Source: Oscillospiraceae bacterium (lineage in GTDB: Bacteria; Bacillota; Clostridia; Oscillospirales; Oscillospiraceae). Taken from it: DNA of 30,469 nucleotides. This document shows, in pieces, positions 1 to 7,501 of this stretch; position 1 is the stretch's first letter; every line of letters starts with the position of its first letter. The position numbers and the translations under genes are program-made. The notes under the pieces are model-generated. The model was not told the DNA's origin. It did not search any database and saw nothing but the letters and a program-made list of their open reading frames with translations. The DNA lies in assembly GCA_017646545.1 (NCBI GenBank), contig JAGCMI010000038.1, forward strand, positions 1 through 30,469, read 5' to 3'.

Positions 1-48
1 AACCACACGCACCTCAAACGTGCTTGTCTACCATTCCAACACTCTCGC
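1..48 (-). tRNA. tRNA-Leu (anticodon GAG), 5' part only
   Basis: Read on the minus strand from position 48, the sequence folds as the 5' half of a tRNA: a 7-nt acceptor strand GCGAGAG (48-42), then TG, a D arm containing GGAATGGTAGA, and an anticodon stem-loop with stem strands CACGT and GCGTG around the loop TTGAGGT (17-11). The anticodon is GAG (15-13), which reads leucine CTC/CTT codons. The variable arm, T arm and 3' acceptor strand lie beyond the window edge. A consensus promoter sits directly upstream (61-89). The Leu identity rests on the anticodon; the long variable arm expected of tRNA-Leu cannot be seen here. Confidence 0.88.
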
Positions 49-60
49 AAGTGCCATAGT

Positions 61-89
61 ATTATATGACTTTAACCAGGTTTTGTCAA
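61..89 (-). promoter_or_regulatory. Promoter of tRNA-Leu
   Basis: On the minus strand a perfect -35 TTGACA (89-84) and a perfect -10 TATAAT (66-61) are separated by 17 bp. The -10 lies 12 nt before the first base of the tRNA, so the 5' leader would be only a few nucleotides. A full-consensus sigma-A promoter is what a stable RNA gene would need. Confidence 0.85.
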
Positions 90-168
90 GGCTTTTTTCG
101 GTTTTTATCACCCCGGCACAGGAAATTCCCCTCCCAGAACTTACCATCTGCGCGTTCATCGGCAGGGA

Positions 169-197
169 TTGACAGAATATTCATTTTTGATTATAAT
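169..197 (+). promoter_or_regulatory. Promoter of the CHAP-domain gene
   Basis: A perfect TTGACA (169-174) and a perfect TATAAT (192-197) are separated by 17 bp, 31 bp before the start codon at 229. A GGAAGG-like ribosome binding site lies around 211-216. Confidence 0.8.
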
Positions 198-228
198 GAT
201 GCCAATTCTGGAAGGATGAGGCTACGCC

Positions 229-933
229 ATGATCATTCATCACAAGATCACCCGATGCGTCTGCGTAATGCTTTTACTAATTGCAATGAGTGTGCATTCT
301 GTCTTCCCTGCTTATTCTGTGGAAGCGGAATACAGCGACAGTTATGCATCCGGTATTTTTTGCAGACGACTTCAAAATATTGAATTGACCGGAGATATGC
401 GCGCTGACATCGTAAACGTTGCCATGTCCCAAATCGGTTACACCGAAGGAAGCAGTAAAGATCAGCTTTCCGGATTTGCCCACGGCAGTGGCAATTACAC
501 GGAGTACGGTTTATGGTACAACAATCTCCAATCCGCGCCCGGTGGCTACGAAAAAGCCATGTGGTGCGCCATGTTTGTATCTTGGTGCGCCAGTCAGGCA
601 GATATCCCCTCTAACACGGTCTACTACCACGCTTACACGGTTTACGGTGTCAACTGGTTCATTGAACGGAATCTGGCATATACCCGTCAGCAAGTAGAAG
701 ATGGAACTTATATGCCCCAACCCGGTGATTTGGTTTATTTCAAATCCAATCGAAATGGTGATAAGGTCAATCATGTCGGCATTGTTGTAAAATATGAAAA
801 GGGCATTCTCTATGCGGTGGAAGGCAATACCAACGACAGCGCCCACAGCACCAACGGCGGTCAGGTATGCCTCAAATCCTACGAGATCACGGACACCTTT
901 ATTCGCTACATCTGCTCCCCTAACTACAAATAA
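229..933 (+). CDS. Secreted CHAP-domain protein (putative cysteine peptidase/amidase)
   Basis: This 234-aa protein begins with a basic N-terminus and a hydrophobic stretch (about residues 8-28) typical of a Sec signal peptide, with possible cleavage near residue 33. The rest resembles a CHAP (NlpC/P60-superfamily) domain. The candidate catalytic Cys113 is in the motif MWCAMFVSW, the His182 in NHVGIV, and a possible third polar residue is in EGN (198-200). CHAP domains usually cut peptidoglycan cross-bridges or stem peptides as amidases or endopeptidases, so a wall-remodelling role outside the cell is likely. There is no SH3, LysM or choline-binding repeat, so wall targeting is not explained. 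The gene is monocistronic: it has its own consensus promoter and a terminator right behind the stop codon. It is divergent from the tRNA and convergent with the GNAT gene. The substrate cannot be told from sequence. Confidence 0.85.
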   Translation: MIIHHKITRCVCVMLLLIAMSVHSVFPAYSVEAEYSDSYASGIFCRRLQNIELTGDMRADIVNVAMSQIGYTEGSSKDQLSGFAHGSGNYTEYGLWYNNLQSAPGGYEKAMWCAMFVSWCASQADIPSNTVYYHAYTVYGVNWFIERNLAYTRQQVEDGTYMPQPGDLVYFKSNRNGDKVNHVGIVVKYEKGILYAVEGNTNDSAHSTNGGQVCLKSYEITDTFIRYICSPNYK

Positions 934-940
934 GAACATA

Positions 941-970
941 AAAAACGCAGGCTAAATGCCTGCGTTTTTT
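941..970. terminator. Bidirectional intrinsic terminator
   Basis: A perfect 12-bp stem (941-952 with 958-969) with loop TAAAT is flanked by A-runs and T-runs on the two sides, so it gives a U-tract in both directions. It serves the plus-strand CHAP gene and the minus-strand operon ending at 952. The stop codon of the GNAT gene (954-952) lies inside the hairpin. Confidence 0.9.
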
Positions 971-1461
971 GATTCATAAAGATAGGTGCCACAGCGATCG
1001 TTGACTGAGCCATCGGCATAGCGGGCAAAATCCGCAATTTTAACGAAACCGCATGCACTATGGGTGGCTTGGGACGGGATATTCTTATGGCCGATATGGC
1101 TATAAAGTTTGGCAGGTTGCAACTGCTCCAGCACAGAACGGATCAGTTTTTTGGCATAGCCGCTGCCCCGAAAAGATGGGTGAGTTTCCAATGCCTCCAG
1201 AAGCAAACCATCCCGGAAAGTCTGCAGGCGCAGGGCAGAAACATATCTGCCATTTTCCTCCCAGATGCAATACTGATCACCGGGGCGGGTAAAAAATCCG
1301 GACTGCAGATAGGCATAAAAATCCTGCTCAGCGTGAAGGATCTGCTCATTTGAGGACAGATCCGGATAGAATTCTTCTCCGTTTTCTGCCACGGATTCGC
1401 TGTAAACTTCCATCAACTGACCAAAGCGAATTTGGGATAGACGGTTGCAAATCAGCAGCAT
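952..1461 (-). CDS. GNAT-family N-acetyltransferase
   Basis: This 169-aa protein has the GNAT fold signature: a beta4-alpha3 acetyl-CoA pyrophosphate-binding motif at HPSFRGSGYAKKLI (about residues 93-106, R-x-G-x-G/A type), followed by an AcGFVKI-like element near SACGFVKI. The acceptor substrate cannot be predicted. It is the last gene of the operon that starts at the T-box leader. Its ATG (1461-1459) shares one base with the tsaD stop codon (TAATG arrangement), which implies translational coupling. The 3' end runs into the bidirectional terminator. It is a second acetyltransferase in the same operon, distinct from the RimI-like one, and not obviously its duplicate. Confidence 0.8.
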   Translation of the reverse strand: MLLICNRLSQIRFGQLMEVYSESVAENGEEFYPDLSSNEQILHAEQDFYAYLQSGFFTRPGDQYCIWEENGRYVSALRLQTFRDGLLLEALETHPSFRGSGYAKKLIRSVLEQLQPAKLYSHIGHKNIPSQATHSACGFVKIADFARYADGSVNDRCGTYLYESKNAGI

Positions 1462-2477
1462 TAGACCTTTTCTCCCAAAATAGACTTGGTGGCATAGGCG
1501 TTGAGGCTCATATCTGCCACATTTCCCGCCAGATACTCATAATATGCCTGGGCACCGATCATGGCGGCATTGTCACCGCACAGCTTCAGCGGAGGCATGA
1601 ACACTTCCGCACCCAACTTTTCCGCAGCAGCCAGCAGATCCCCACGGATCCGGGAATTGGCTGCCACACCACCGGCAACGGCAATCTTCTTGCAGCCGGT
1701 TTCTTCAATGGCGCGCACCACACGGGGCACCAGCGTATCGGAAACAGCGGCAGTAAAGCCGGCGCACAGGCTGGGGATATCAATCTGCTCTCCCACCTGC
1801 TCAGCATGGTGAATCAGGTTCAGCGCTGCGGTTTTAAGACCCGAGAAACTCATGTTATAGGGATTTTCACCAGGCTTGCTACGGGGCAGCACATACTTAT
1901 TCTCATCACCCTGCTGGGCCGCTTTGTCCACCGCTGCACCACCGGGGTAAGGCATACCAAGAACTCTGCCCACCTTATCAAAACATTCACCGGCAGCATC
2001 ATCCAAAGTGGTGCCCAGCAATTCCATGTCGGTATAATCCTTCACATTCAGCAGCATGGTATGACCGCCGGAAACCACCAGACAAAGGAAGGGCGGTTTG
2101 AGTTCCGGGCAGGCAATATAATTGGCAGCAATATGACCGCGGATATGGTGCACGGGAATCAGCGGCTTGTTCATGGCCAAGGCAGCGGCCTTGGCAAAGT
2201 TCACACCCACCAGCACCGCGCCAATCAGACCGGGTGCGTAAGTGACCGCGACAGCATCGATATCCTGCCGGGTCAGACCGGTTTCACGCAGCGCCTGGTC
2301 TGCCAGACCGTAAATGGCCTCAATATGTTTGCGGGAAGCAATTTCCGGCACCACACCGCCATATTCCCGGTGGAGCGCCACCTGGGAAGCGATACAGTCG
2401 CACAGCACTTCCCTACCATCGCGCACGATGGCAACAGCAGTTTCATCGCAGGAAGATTCAACAGCCAAAATATTCAT
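1461..2477 (-). CDS. tsaD: tRNA N6-threonylcarbamoyladenosine transferase TsaD
   Basis: This 338-aa protein matches TsaD (Kae1/YgjD). The N-terminus MNILAVESSCDETA is the ASKHA-fold nucleotide-binding start, the metal-binding HHIRGH (H110/H111 and H115) is present, and GGVAANSRIRG lies near the C-terminus. TsaD transfers the threonylcarbamoyl group from threonylcarbamoyl-AMP to A37 of ANN-decoding tRNAs, working with TsaB and TsaE, which are not in this window. I chose the ATG at 2477: an AAAGGAG site lies 8 nt upstream, and this ATG overlaps the rimI stop codon as ATGA. A GTG three codons upstream is less likely because it sits on the ribosome binding site. Length is normal for the family. 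Confidence 0.96.
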   Translation of the reverse strand: MNILAVESSCDETAVAIVRDGREVLCDCIASQVALHREYGGVVPEIASRKHIEAIYGLADQALRETGLTRQDIDAVAVTYAPGLIGAVLVGVNFAKAAALAMNKPLIPVHHIRGHIAANYIACPELKPPFLCLVVSGGHTMLLNVKDYTDMELLGTTLDDAAGECFDKVGRVLGMPYPGGAAVDKAAQQGDENKYVLPRSKPGENPYNMSFSGLKTAALNLIHHAEQVGEQIDIPSLCAGFTAAVSDTLVPRVVRAIEETGCKKIAVAGGVAANSRIRGDLLAAAEKLGAEVFMPPLKLCGDNAAMIGAQAYYEYLAGNVADMSLNAYATKSILGEKV

Positions 2478-2917
2478 ACTTCCCACTCCTTTCGCATGAT
2501 GAGGGCATCCTCTTTGGGATGGCGGTAATAATTGGGTCTGCGACCAACAAGGGCAAAGCCCATTTTTTCATAAAGAGCAATGGCCGGCGCATTGGAGGCA
2601 CGGACTTCCAAGGTCAGGCTGGTGCAATCCATACTCCGAAGATGGCGCACCAATGCCTCCACAAGGATGGCAGCAATGCCGCGACGACGAGAATCCGGAT
2701 AGACAGCCACATTCATCACATCTGCCTCGGGAAAGGAGATCTGGGAGCCGATATAGCCAAGAACCACACCATCATCCTCTGCCACAAGCCAGAAGGAATA
2801 TCTATTATTCAATTCACCAGAGATACTCTCCTCGCTCCAGGGATCGGAAAAGCACAGTTTCTCCAAGGCGGCCACCTGGGGCACATGGGGCGCTTTCATT
2901 TCGACAATTCTAATCAT
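2474..2917 (-). CDS. rimI: Ribosomal-protein-alanine N-acetyltransferase RimI
   Basis: This 147-aa single-domain GNAT protein carries the RimI pattern: an N-terminal CFSDPWSEES segment, the acetyl-CoA motif VYPDSRRRGIAAILV (about residues 72-86), and a C-terminal NAPAIALYEKMGF block followed by a YYRHPKEDALIM tail. RimI acetylates the N-terminal alanine of ribosomal protein S18 in E. coli. In Firmicutes it is typically next to tsaD, as here. Both boundaries are 4-nt ATGA overlaps: the start codon with the polA stop, and the stop codon with the tsaD start. The actual acceptor in this organism is inferred from family only. Confidence 0.92.
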   Translation of the reverse strand: MIRIVEMKAPHVPQVAALEKLCFSDPWSEESISGELNNRYSFWLVAEDDGVVLGYIGSQISFPEADVMNVAVYPDSRRRGIAAILVEALVRHLRSMDCTSLTLEVRASNAPAIALYEKMGFALVGRRPNYYRHPKEDALIMRKEWEV

Positions 2918-5436
2918 TTTGCGTCAAACCAGCTCTTTCCGATTTTTGCGTCGGCCTGCAGGGGCACACGAAGTTCTGCCACATGGGTCATTTCACGGCT
3001 GATGAGGGCTGCGACCTCGGATGCGATGGCTTCGGGGCATTCCACAATCAGTTCATCGTGCACCTGCAGCAGCAGCTTTGCATCGGGATAATGTTCATTC
3101 AGCGCATGCTCCACGCGAATCATAGCAAGCTTCATAATATCTGCTGCCGTGCCCTGGATGGGGGTATTGAGCGCGATGCGCTCCGCACCCTGGCGGATGT
3201 TGAAGTTGGAGGATTTCAGCTCCGGAATGTGGCGTCTACGACCGTACAAGGTATTGGTAAAGCCCTGCTCCCGGGCATCGATCACCACCTGCTTCATATA
3301 GGTGCGGACACCGCTGTAATGGGCAAGGTAGCTGTCAATATAATCCTTGGCTTCCCAACGTGAAACACCGATATCCTCGGCCAGCGAGAACTCAGAAATA
3401 CCATAGACGATACCAAAATTGACTGCCTTGGCATGGCGGCGCTGCAAGGATGTGACCTGCTCCGGCGCAACAGCGAAAACCTGCGCTGCGGTGACCGTGT
3501 GGACATCCAAGCCGGAAATAAAAGCATCCTGCATCACTTTATCATCGGCAATATGGGCAAGGACACGCAATTCGATCTGGCTATAGTCTGCATCCACCAG
3601 TACATGCCCTTCTTTGGGAATAAACATCTTACGGATCTCCGCGCCAAGGTCGGTACGGACGGGGATGTTCTGCAAATTGGGTTCTGTAGAAGAAAGGCGG
3701 CCGGTGGCGGTGACCATATTCTGGAATGTGGTGCGGATACGACCATCGGCATTCAATGCAGTCATAAGGCCATCGGCATAGGTGGATTTCAGCTTGGTGA
3801 GCATCCGGTAATCCATAATGGCAGGGATAATGGGATGCTTATCCTTCAATTTTTCCAGCACTTCTGCATTGGTGGAGTAGCCGGTTTTGGTTTTCTTGAC
3901 GGGAGGCAATCCCAGCTTATCGAAGAGCAATTCTCCCAACTGCTTGGTAGAATTGATATTGAAGTTGCCGTCAGAATAGGAGAAAATCAGACGCTCACAC
4001 TGGCTGATGCGCTGGGCCAGCATCTGTCCAAACTGCTGCAGTTGCACCTTATCCACCGCAATACCCCGTTTTTCCATGCGATACAGCACCGGGCAAAGGG
4101 GCAGTTCGATGGTATCGTACAACTGCTTCATGCCGTTTTTGTCCAGTTCATCCGCCAGAATCGGGCAAAGATTCCAGACAGCCTCCGCACAGTCGCCAGC
4201 ATTACCATCCTCCACGGTGACACCCAGGTAATTGGTTGCCAACTTGGAAATGGGATAATCGGACTGCGTCGGGGTCAAATCATAAGCCGCCAAAGCGGTA
4301 TCAAACACAAAATCACCAAAGGCAACGCCCATGCCATCGAGCCGGTGCATGGTTGCCTTCATATCATGGCAGATCAGCTGCTTGGGAAGTAGGATCCCCA
4401 TCTGCACTTCCATGGGGGTCATTTCGCAAACGCCCTCCCCCCATGCAATGCCCATGGAGCCGTCTTCTGCCAAATAAATGGCGGCTTTTTCCAGATTTTC
4501 GGGCAATTGTGCAACTCTGGGTAGCGCAACCATCGGTTGCACCGGGGCAGAAAGTTCTGCATCCGCACCCCGCAGGCCATATTTATCGATGAGTTTCACA
4601 AATTCCAAACGCTGGAACAGCTTGTACAGCTCTGCCCGGTTATAGGGCTGGATTACCGCATCCTTGGGTTCAAAGTCGATGGGCGCTTCGGAAACAATGG
4701 TTGCCAGTTCGTAGGAAAGGTAGGCATTGTCCCGGCTTGTTTCCAGTTTTTCCCGGAGTTTGGGGCGGATGGAGGCATCGTCCAAATTGGCATAGACCCC
4801 ATCCAAACTGCCAAATTTCAGCAGCAGATCCGTGGCGGTCTTGGGACCCACACCGGCCACACCTGGGATATTATCGGAAAAATCGCCCATGAGGGCTTTT
4901 AGGTCGATCAGTTTCTTCGGCTCAAAGCCATACTCTTCCCGGAATTTTTCTTCGGTATAAAGGGTTGCGGTGGTCTGACCGGGTTTGGAAATCACCAGCT
5001 TGACATGGACATTGTGATCGATCAGCTGGAGGCTATCCCGGTCACCGGTGATGATGACACACTCCCAATCGTTATTGGAGCAGATCTTGCCCACCGTGCC
5101 AATCACATCATCGGCTTCCCAGCCCTGACATTCATAGATGGGAATGTTCATAGCCCGCAGCACATCCTTCATGATGGGCATCTGCTGGCGCAGTTCATCG
5201 GGCATACCGTGACGGGTTGCCTTATAGCCATCGTAGCGCAGATGGCGGAAGGTGGGGCCATGAAGGTCAAAGGCCACACAGACCGCATCGGGCTGCTCCT
5301 CTTTCTCCATACGATCCAGGATATTCAAAAAACCAAAAACCGCATGGGTATAAAGCCCCTCCTTGTTGGTGAGGGGCTTTACTCCAAAAAATGCACGATT
5401 TATGACGGAGTTGCCGTCAAGAATCATCAATTTCAT
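2914..5436 (-). CDS. polA: DNA polymerase I
   Basis: This 840-aa family A polymerase has an N-terminal 5'-3' exonuclease/FEN domain (about residues 1-290, with DGNSVINRAFFG, TGDRDSLQL and GDFSDNIPGVAGVGPKTA). A central segment resembles the 3'-5' exonuclease fold but lacks the ExoI D-x-E motif. The C-terminal polymerase domain has motif A (DYSQIELRVLAH), motif B (RRHAKAVNFGIVYGIS) and motif C (VHDE, ending near residue 795). It fills gaps and removes Okazaki RNA primers, and takes part in repair. The central domain is probably inactive for proofreading, as in many Gram-positive PolA proteins. The ATG at 5436 is preferred over a GTG at 5448: GGAG lies 6 nt upstream and it forms an ATGA overlap with the cysS stop. 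The rimI start overlaps its own stop. Confidence 0.97.
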   Translation of the reverse strand: MKLMILDGNSVINRAFFGVKPLTNKEGLYTHAVFGFLNILDRMEKEEQPDAVCVAFDLHGPTFRHLRYDGYKATRHGMPDELRQQMPIMKDVLRAMNIPIYECQGWEADDVIGTVGKICSNNDWECVIITGDRDSLQLIDHNVHVKLVISKPGQTTATLYTEEKFREEYGFEPKKLIDLKALMGDFSDNIPGVAGVGPKTATDLLLKFGSLDGVYANLDDASIRPKLREKLETSRDNAYLSYELATIVSEAPIDFEPKDAVIQPYNRAELYKLFQRLEFVKLIDKYGLRGADAELSAPVQPMVALPRVAQLPENLEKAAIYLAEDGSMGIAWGEGVCEMTPMEVQMGILLPKQLICHDMKATMHRLDGMGVAFGDFVFDTALAAYDLTPTQSDYPISKLATNYLGVTVEDGNAGDCAEAVWNLCPILADELDKNGMKQLYDTIELPLCPVLYRMEKRGIAVDKVQLQQFGQMLAQRISQCERLIFSYSDGNFNINSTKQLGELLFDKLGLPPVKKTKTGYSTNAEVLEKLKDKHPIIPAIMDYRMLTKLKSTYADGLMTALNADGRIRTTFQNMVTATGRLSSTEPNLQNIPVRTDLGAEIRKMFIPKEGHVLVDADYSQIELRVLAHIADDKVMQDAFISGLDVHTVTAAQVFAVAPEQVTSLQRRHAKAVNFGIVYGISEFSLAEDIGVSRWEAKDYIDSYLAHYSGVRTYMKQVVIDAREQGFTNTLYGRRRHIPELKSSNFNIRQGAERIALNTPIQGTAADIMKLAMIRVEHALNEHYPDAKLLLQVHDELIVECPEAIASEVAALISREMTHVAELRVPLQADAKIGKSWFDAK

Positions 5437-6848
5437 ACTTTTCTCCACTTGGCGCCCTGGGGGGTATCGATGATCTCGATGCCGCGGGCCTTCAGTTCGT
5501 CGCGGATGCGGTCGGCCTCTGCCCAGTTCTTGGCCTTCTTCGCCTCGGTACGGGCTGCAACCAGCGCATCGATTTCAGGATCAGCAGAAGCGGCAGCTTC
5601 CTCCGCCTGCTTCTTGTTCAGTGCCTCGGCGGCAGCAATCAGATTGAGCGACATGACCTGATCGAAATCGGCCAGGGCAGCCAGCTTGGTGGCATCGTTG
5701 CACTTGGCCTTGAGGACATCATAGAGGGCGGTAACCGCCAGAGAGGTGTTCAGGTCGCCGTTCAAGGCACCAACGAAACGCTCCTTCAGGGCATCGAATG
5801 CAGCGGCATCCACCTCACCCTCGTTCTTCAAGGTTGCGATCTTGGCAATCAGTTTGTCATAGGCCTGGACCGCATTGTCCAGATTCTCCCAAGAGAACAC
5901 CAGATTGCGGCGGTAATGGCTCTGCAGGCAGAAGAGGCGGTATGCCATGGGGTCATAACCCTTGCTCTCCAGCAGGGACACGGTGAGGAACTCACCCTTG
6001 GACTTACTCATCTTACCGGTATCGGTATTGAGGTGATGGACATGGAACCAGTAGTTGCACCACTTGTGACCCATATAGCTTTCAGACTGGGCAATCTCAT
6101 TGGTGTGGTGAGGGAAAGCATTGTCAATGCCGCCGGCATGGATGTCCAGATCCTCGCCCAAATGCTTCATAGAAATGCAGGAGCACTCAATATGCCAGCC
6201 GGGATAGCCCACGCCCCAGGGAGAATCCCACTTCAGGGCCTGATCCTCAAACTTGGACTTGGTAAACCAGAGAACAAAGTCGTTCTTATTCTTCTTGTTG
6301 GAGTCCTCTTCCACGCCCTCACGAACGCCCACAGCCAGATCTTCTTCATCATGGTCGCCAAAGACATAGTACTTATCCAAAGTGGAAGTATCGAAGTAGA
6401 CATTACCACCGGTCAGATATGCCTTGCCATCATTCAGCAGTTTCTGCACCATTTCGATATACTCGTCGATGCAGTTGGTGGCAGGCTCCACCACATCGGG
6501 ACGCTTGATATTCAGCTTCTGGCAATCGGCAAAGAAGGCATCGGTGTAGAACTTGGCGATGTCCATAACGGTCTTGTTCTCACGCTTTGCGCCCTTGAGC
6601 ATCTTATCCTCACCGGTATCAGCATCGGATGCCAGATGACCCACATCGGTGATGTTCATAACGCGCTTGACGGGATAGCCAACATAGCGCAGCGCCTTCT
6701 CCAGCACATCTTCCATGATATAGGTACGCAGGTTGCCAATATGGGCATAGTGGTACACGGTGGGGCCGCAGGTATACATTTTGACCAGTTCGGGATTATT
6801 GGGAACGAACAGTTCCTTCTTATGGGACAGAGAATTATAAAGATACAT
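5433..6848 (-). CDS. cysS: Cysteinyl-tRNA synthetase
   Basis: This 471-aa class Ia synthetase charges tRNA-Cys. It has the HIGH-type signature HIGN (36-39) and KMSKS (279-283). Zinc-ligand candidates are C27, C222 in GWHIECS, and the FPHHTNE block (246-252). The C-terminal helical region holds an alanine-rich linker and ends in an RDELKARGIEIIDT motif typical of CysRS. Length is normal. A GGAGGAATTTCT site precedes the ATG. It is the third element behind the T-box leader, whose specifier codon is TGC (Cys), so its expression should rise when uncharged tRNA-Cys accumulates. Its stop codon overlaps the polA start by 4 nt. Codon use is strongly biased to C-ending codons, consistent with high expression. 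Confidence 0.98.
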   Translation of the reverse strand: MYLYNSLSHKKELFVPNNPELVKMYTCGPTVYHYAHIGNLRTYIMEDVLEKALRYVGYPVKRVMNITDVGHLASDADTGEDKMLKGAKRENKTVMDIAKFYTDAFFADCQKLNIKRPDVVEPATNCIDEYIEMVQKLLNDGKAYLTGGNVYFDTSTLDKYYVFGDHDEEDLAVGVREGVEEDSNKKNKNDFVLWFTKSKFEDQALKWDSPWGVGYPGWHIECSCISMKHLGEDLDIHAGGIDNAFPHHTNEIAQSESYMGHKWCNYWFHVHHLNTDTGKMSKSKGEFLTVSLLESKGYDPMAYRLFCLQSHYRRNLVFSWENLDNAVQAYDKLIAKIATLKNEGEVDAAAFDALKERFVGALNGDLNTSLAVTALYDVLKAKCNDATKLAALADFDQVMSLNLIAAAEALNKKQAEEAAASADPEIDALVAARTEAKKAKNWAEADRIRDELKARGIEIIDTPQGAKWRKV

Positions 6849-6870
6849 AGAAATTCCTCCAATGTTTTAT

Positions 6871-7254
6871 TCAAAATTCGTCAACGATGGATTCATCCGT
6901 TGCGGGAATGCTTTTGGCAAAGAGAATCACGATAAATACGATCCAGCCGATCACCGGCAGCAGCAGCCACAAATATGCCTTGGGCGTATAGCCGGCATCC
7001 CGCAGGCGGAATCGGGTATTGCGGGCAATGGGAATACACCACAGCACCGCCACGACGATGGCCACGTAATCCATAATCTCGCTCAGCCGCTCTGCGCTGA
7101 CGGGCAAGGTGACAGACAAGATCATCATCAAAATGATCAGCGCACACAGATAGCTAACCACCTTGACAGCAAATTCCGACCAGAACATGGACGCCGTCAT
7201 CCGTCGTGAGGCTTGCAGCTTCCGCAGAAGAGTATATTTTCTTTTTATACGCAA
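6871..7254 (-). CDS. DUF805-like small membrane protein
   Basis: This roughly 127-aa protein has a basic N-terminus (RIKRKYTLLRKLQASRR), FWSEFAVKVVSYLC leading into a first hydrophobic helix (about residues 33-52), a second around 63-80, and then RLRDAGYTPKAYLWLLLPVIG into a third. The R-x-R/H-D-x-G element followed by a Trp/Leu-rich helix is the DUF805 hallmark; the function of that family is unknown. The start is best placed at TTG 7254: the AGGAG site at 7267-7263 leaves 8 nt before it, whereas the GTG at 7263 is fused to the binding site. It is the first gene behind the cysteine T-box and lies 22 nt before cysS, so it should be co-regulated with it. That location hints at a link to cysteine or thiol supply, but no residue supports a transport function. 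Confidence 0.75.
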   Translation of the reverse strand: MRIKRKYTLLRKLQASRRMTASMFWSEFAVKVVSYLCALIILMMILSVTLPVSAERLSEIMDYVAIVVAVLWCIPIARNTRFRLRDAGYTPKAYLWLLLPVIGWIVFIVILFAKSIPATDESIVDEF

Positions 7255-7266
7255 CGATATCACTCC

Positions 7267-7464
7267 TAAATAAAAACCGCCTCTTGCGCCGAAAAAGACA
7301 CAAGAGGCGGGTAAAAACTCGCGGTTCCACTCTTATTTATCACTTGATATGAAGTTCATCGCTCCCGGACGCACTTTCACGGCACTCCCCTGCCCGGGCT
7401 TCCAGCCAACGACCCCGGCTCTCTGAAAAGATCGTATTCCGTTACTCTTTCCGTTCACTGCGAT
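7267..7464 (-). promoter_or_regulatory. T-box riboswitch, cysteine specific
   Basis: Read on the minus strand, this leader has the standard T-box order. Stem I is closed by ATCGC (7464-7460) and GCGAT (7362-7358) and contains the conserved AGAGAGCC and GCTGGAAGCC distal elements. The specifier-loop segment is GTGAAAGTGCGTCC with TGC (7373-7371) as specifier codon, followed by the usual purine. The T-box element TGGAACCGCG lies at 7329-7320, and a terminator (7310-7272) follows. TGC matches cysS downstream. Uncharged tRNA-Cys should pair with TGC and, via its NCCA end, with the GGAACC bulge (which carries UGGN), stabilising the antiterminator and allowing read-through into DUF805-cysS-polA-rimI-tsaD-GNAT. 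Confidence 0.95.
7272..7310 (-). terminator. T-box terminator hairpin
   Basis: A perfect 10-bp stem, CCGCCTCTTG (7310-7301) with CAAGAGGCGG (7286-7277), is followed by TTTTTA on the minus strand. It lies just after the T-box element and 5 nt before the ribosome binding site of the DUF805 gene, so it is the regulated off-state terminator of the leader. Confidence 0.92.
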
Positions 7465-7471
7465 TTTGTTT

Positions 7472-7501
7472 ATTTTAGCACGGAAAACAGGGAGTTGTCA
7501 A
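7472..7501 (-). promoter_or_regulatory. Promoter of the T-box/cysS operon
   Basis: On the minus strand -35 TTGACA (7501-7496) and -10 TAAAAT (7477-7472) are 18 bp apart. The predicted start near 7465 coincides with the base of T-box Stem I. The -35 box overlaps the stop codon of the upstream aminotransferase gene, and no terminator separates the two units. Confidence 0.82.

Noticed and set aside
66..383. A 105-codon plus-strand open frame at the window start
   Set aside because: It spans the tRNA promoter and the CHAP gene promoter and overlaps the signal peptide region of the real gene in another frame.
1350..2528. A 392-codon plus-strand open frame
   Set aside because: It lies antisense to tsaD, and the translated sequence is low-complexity and unlike any family.
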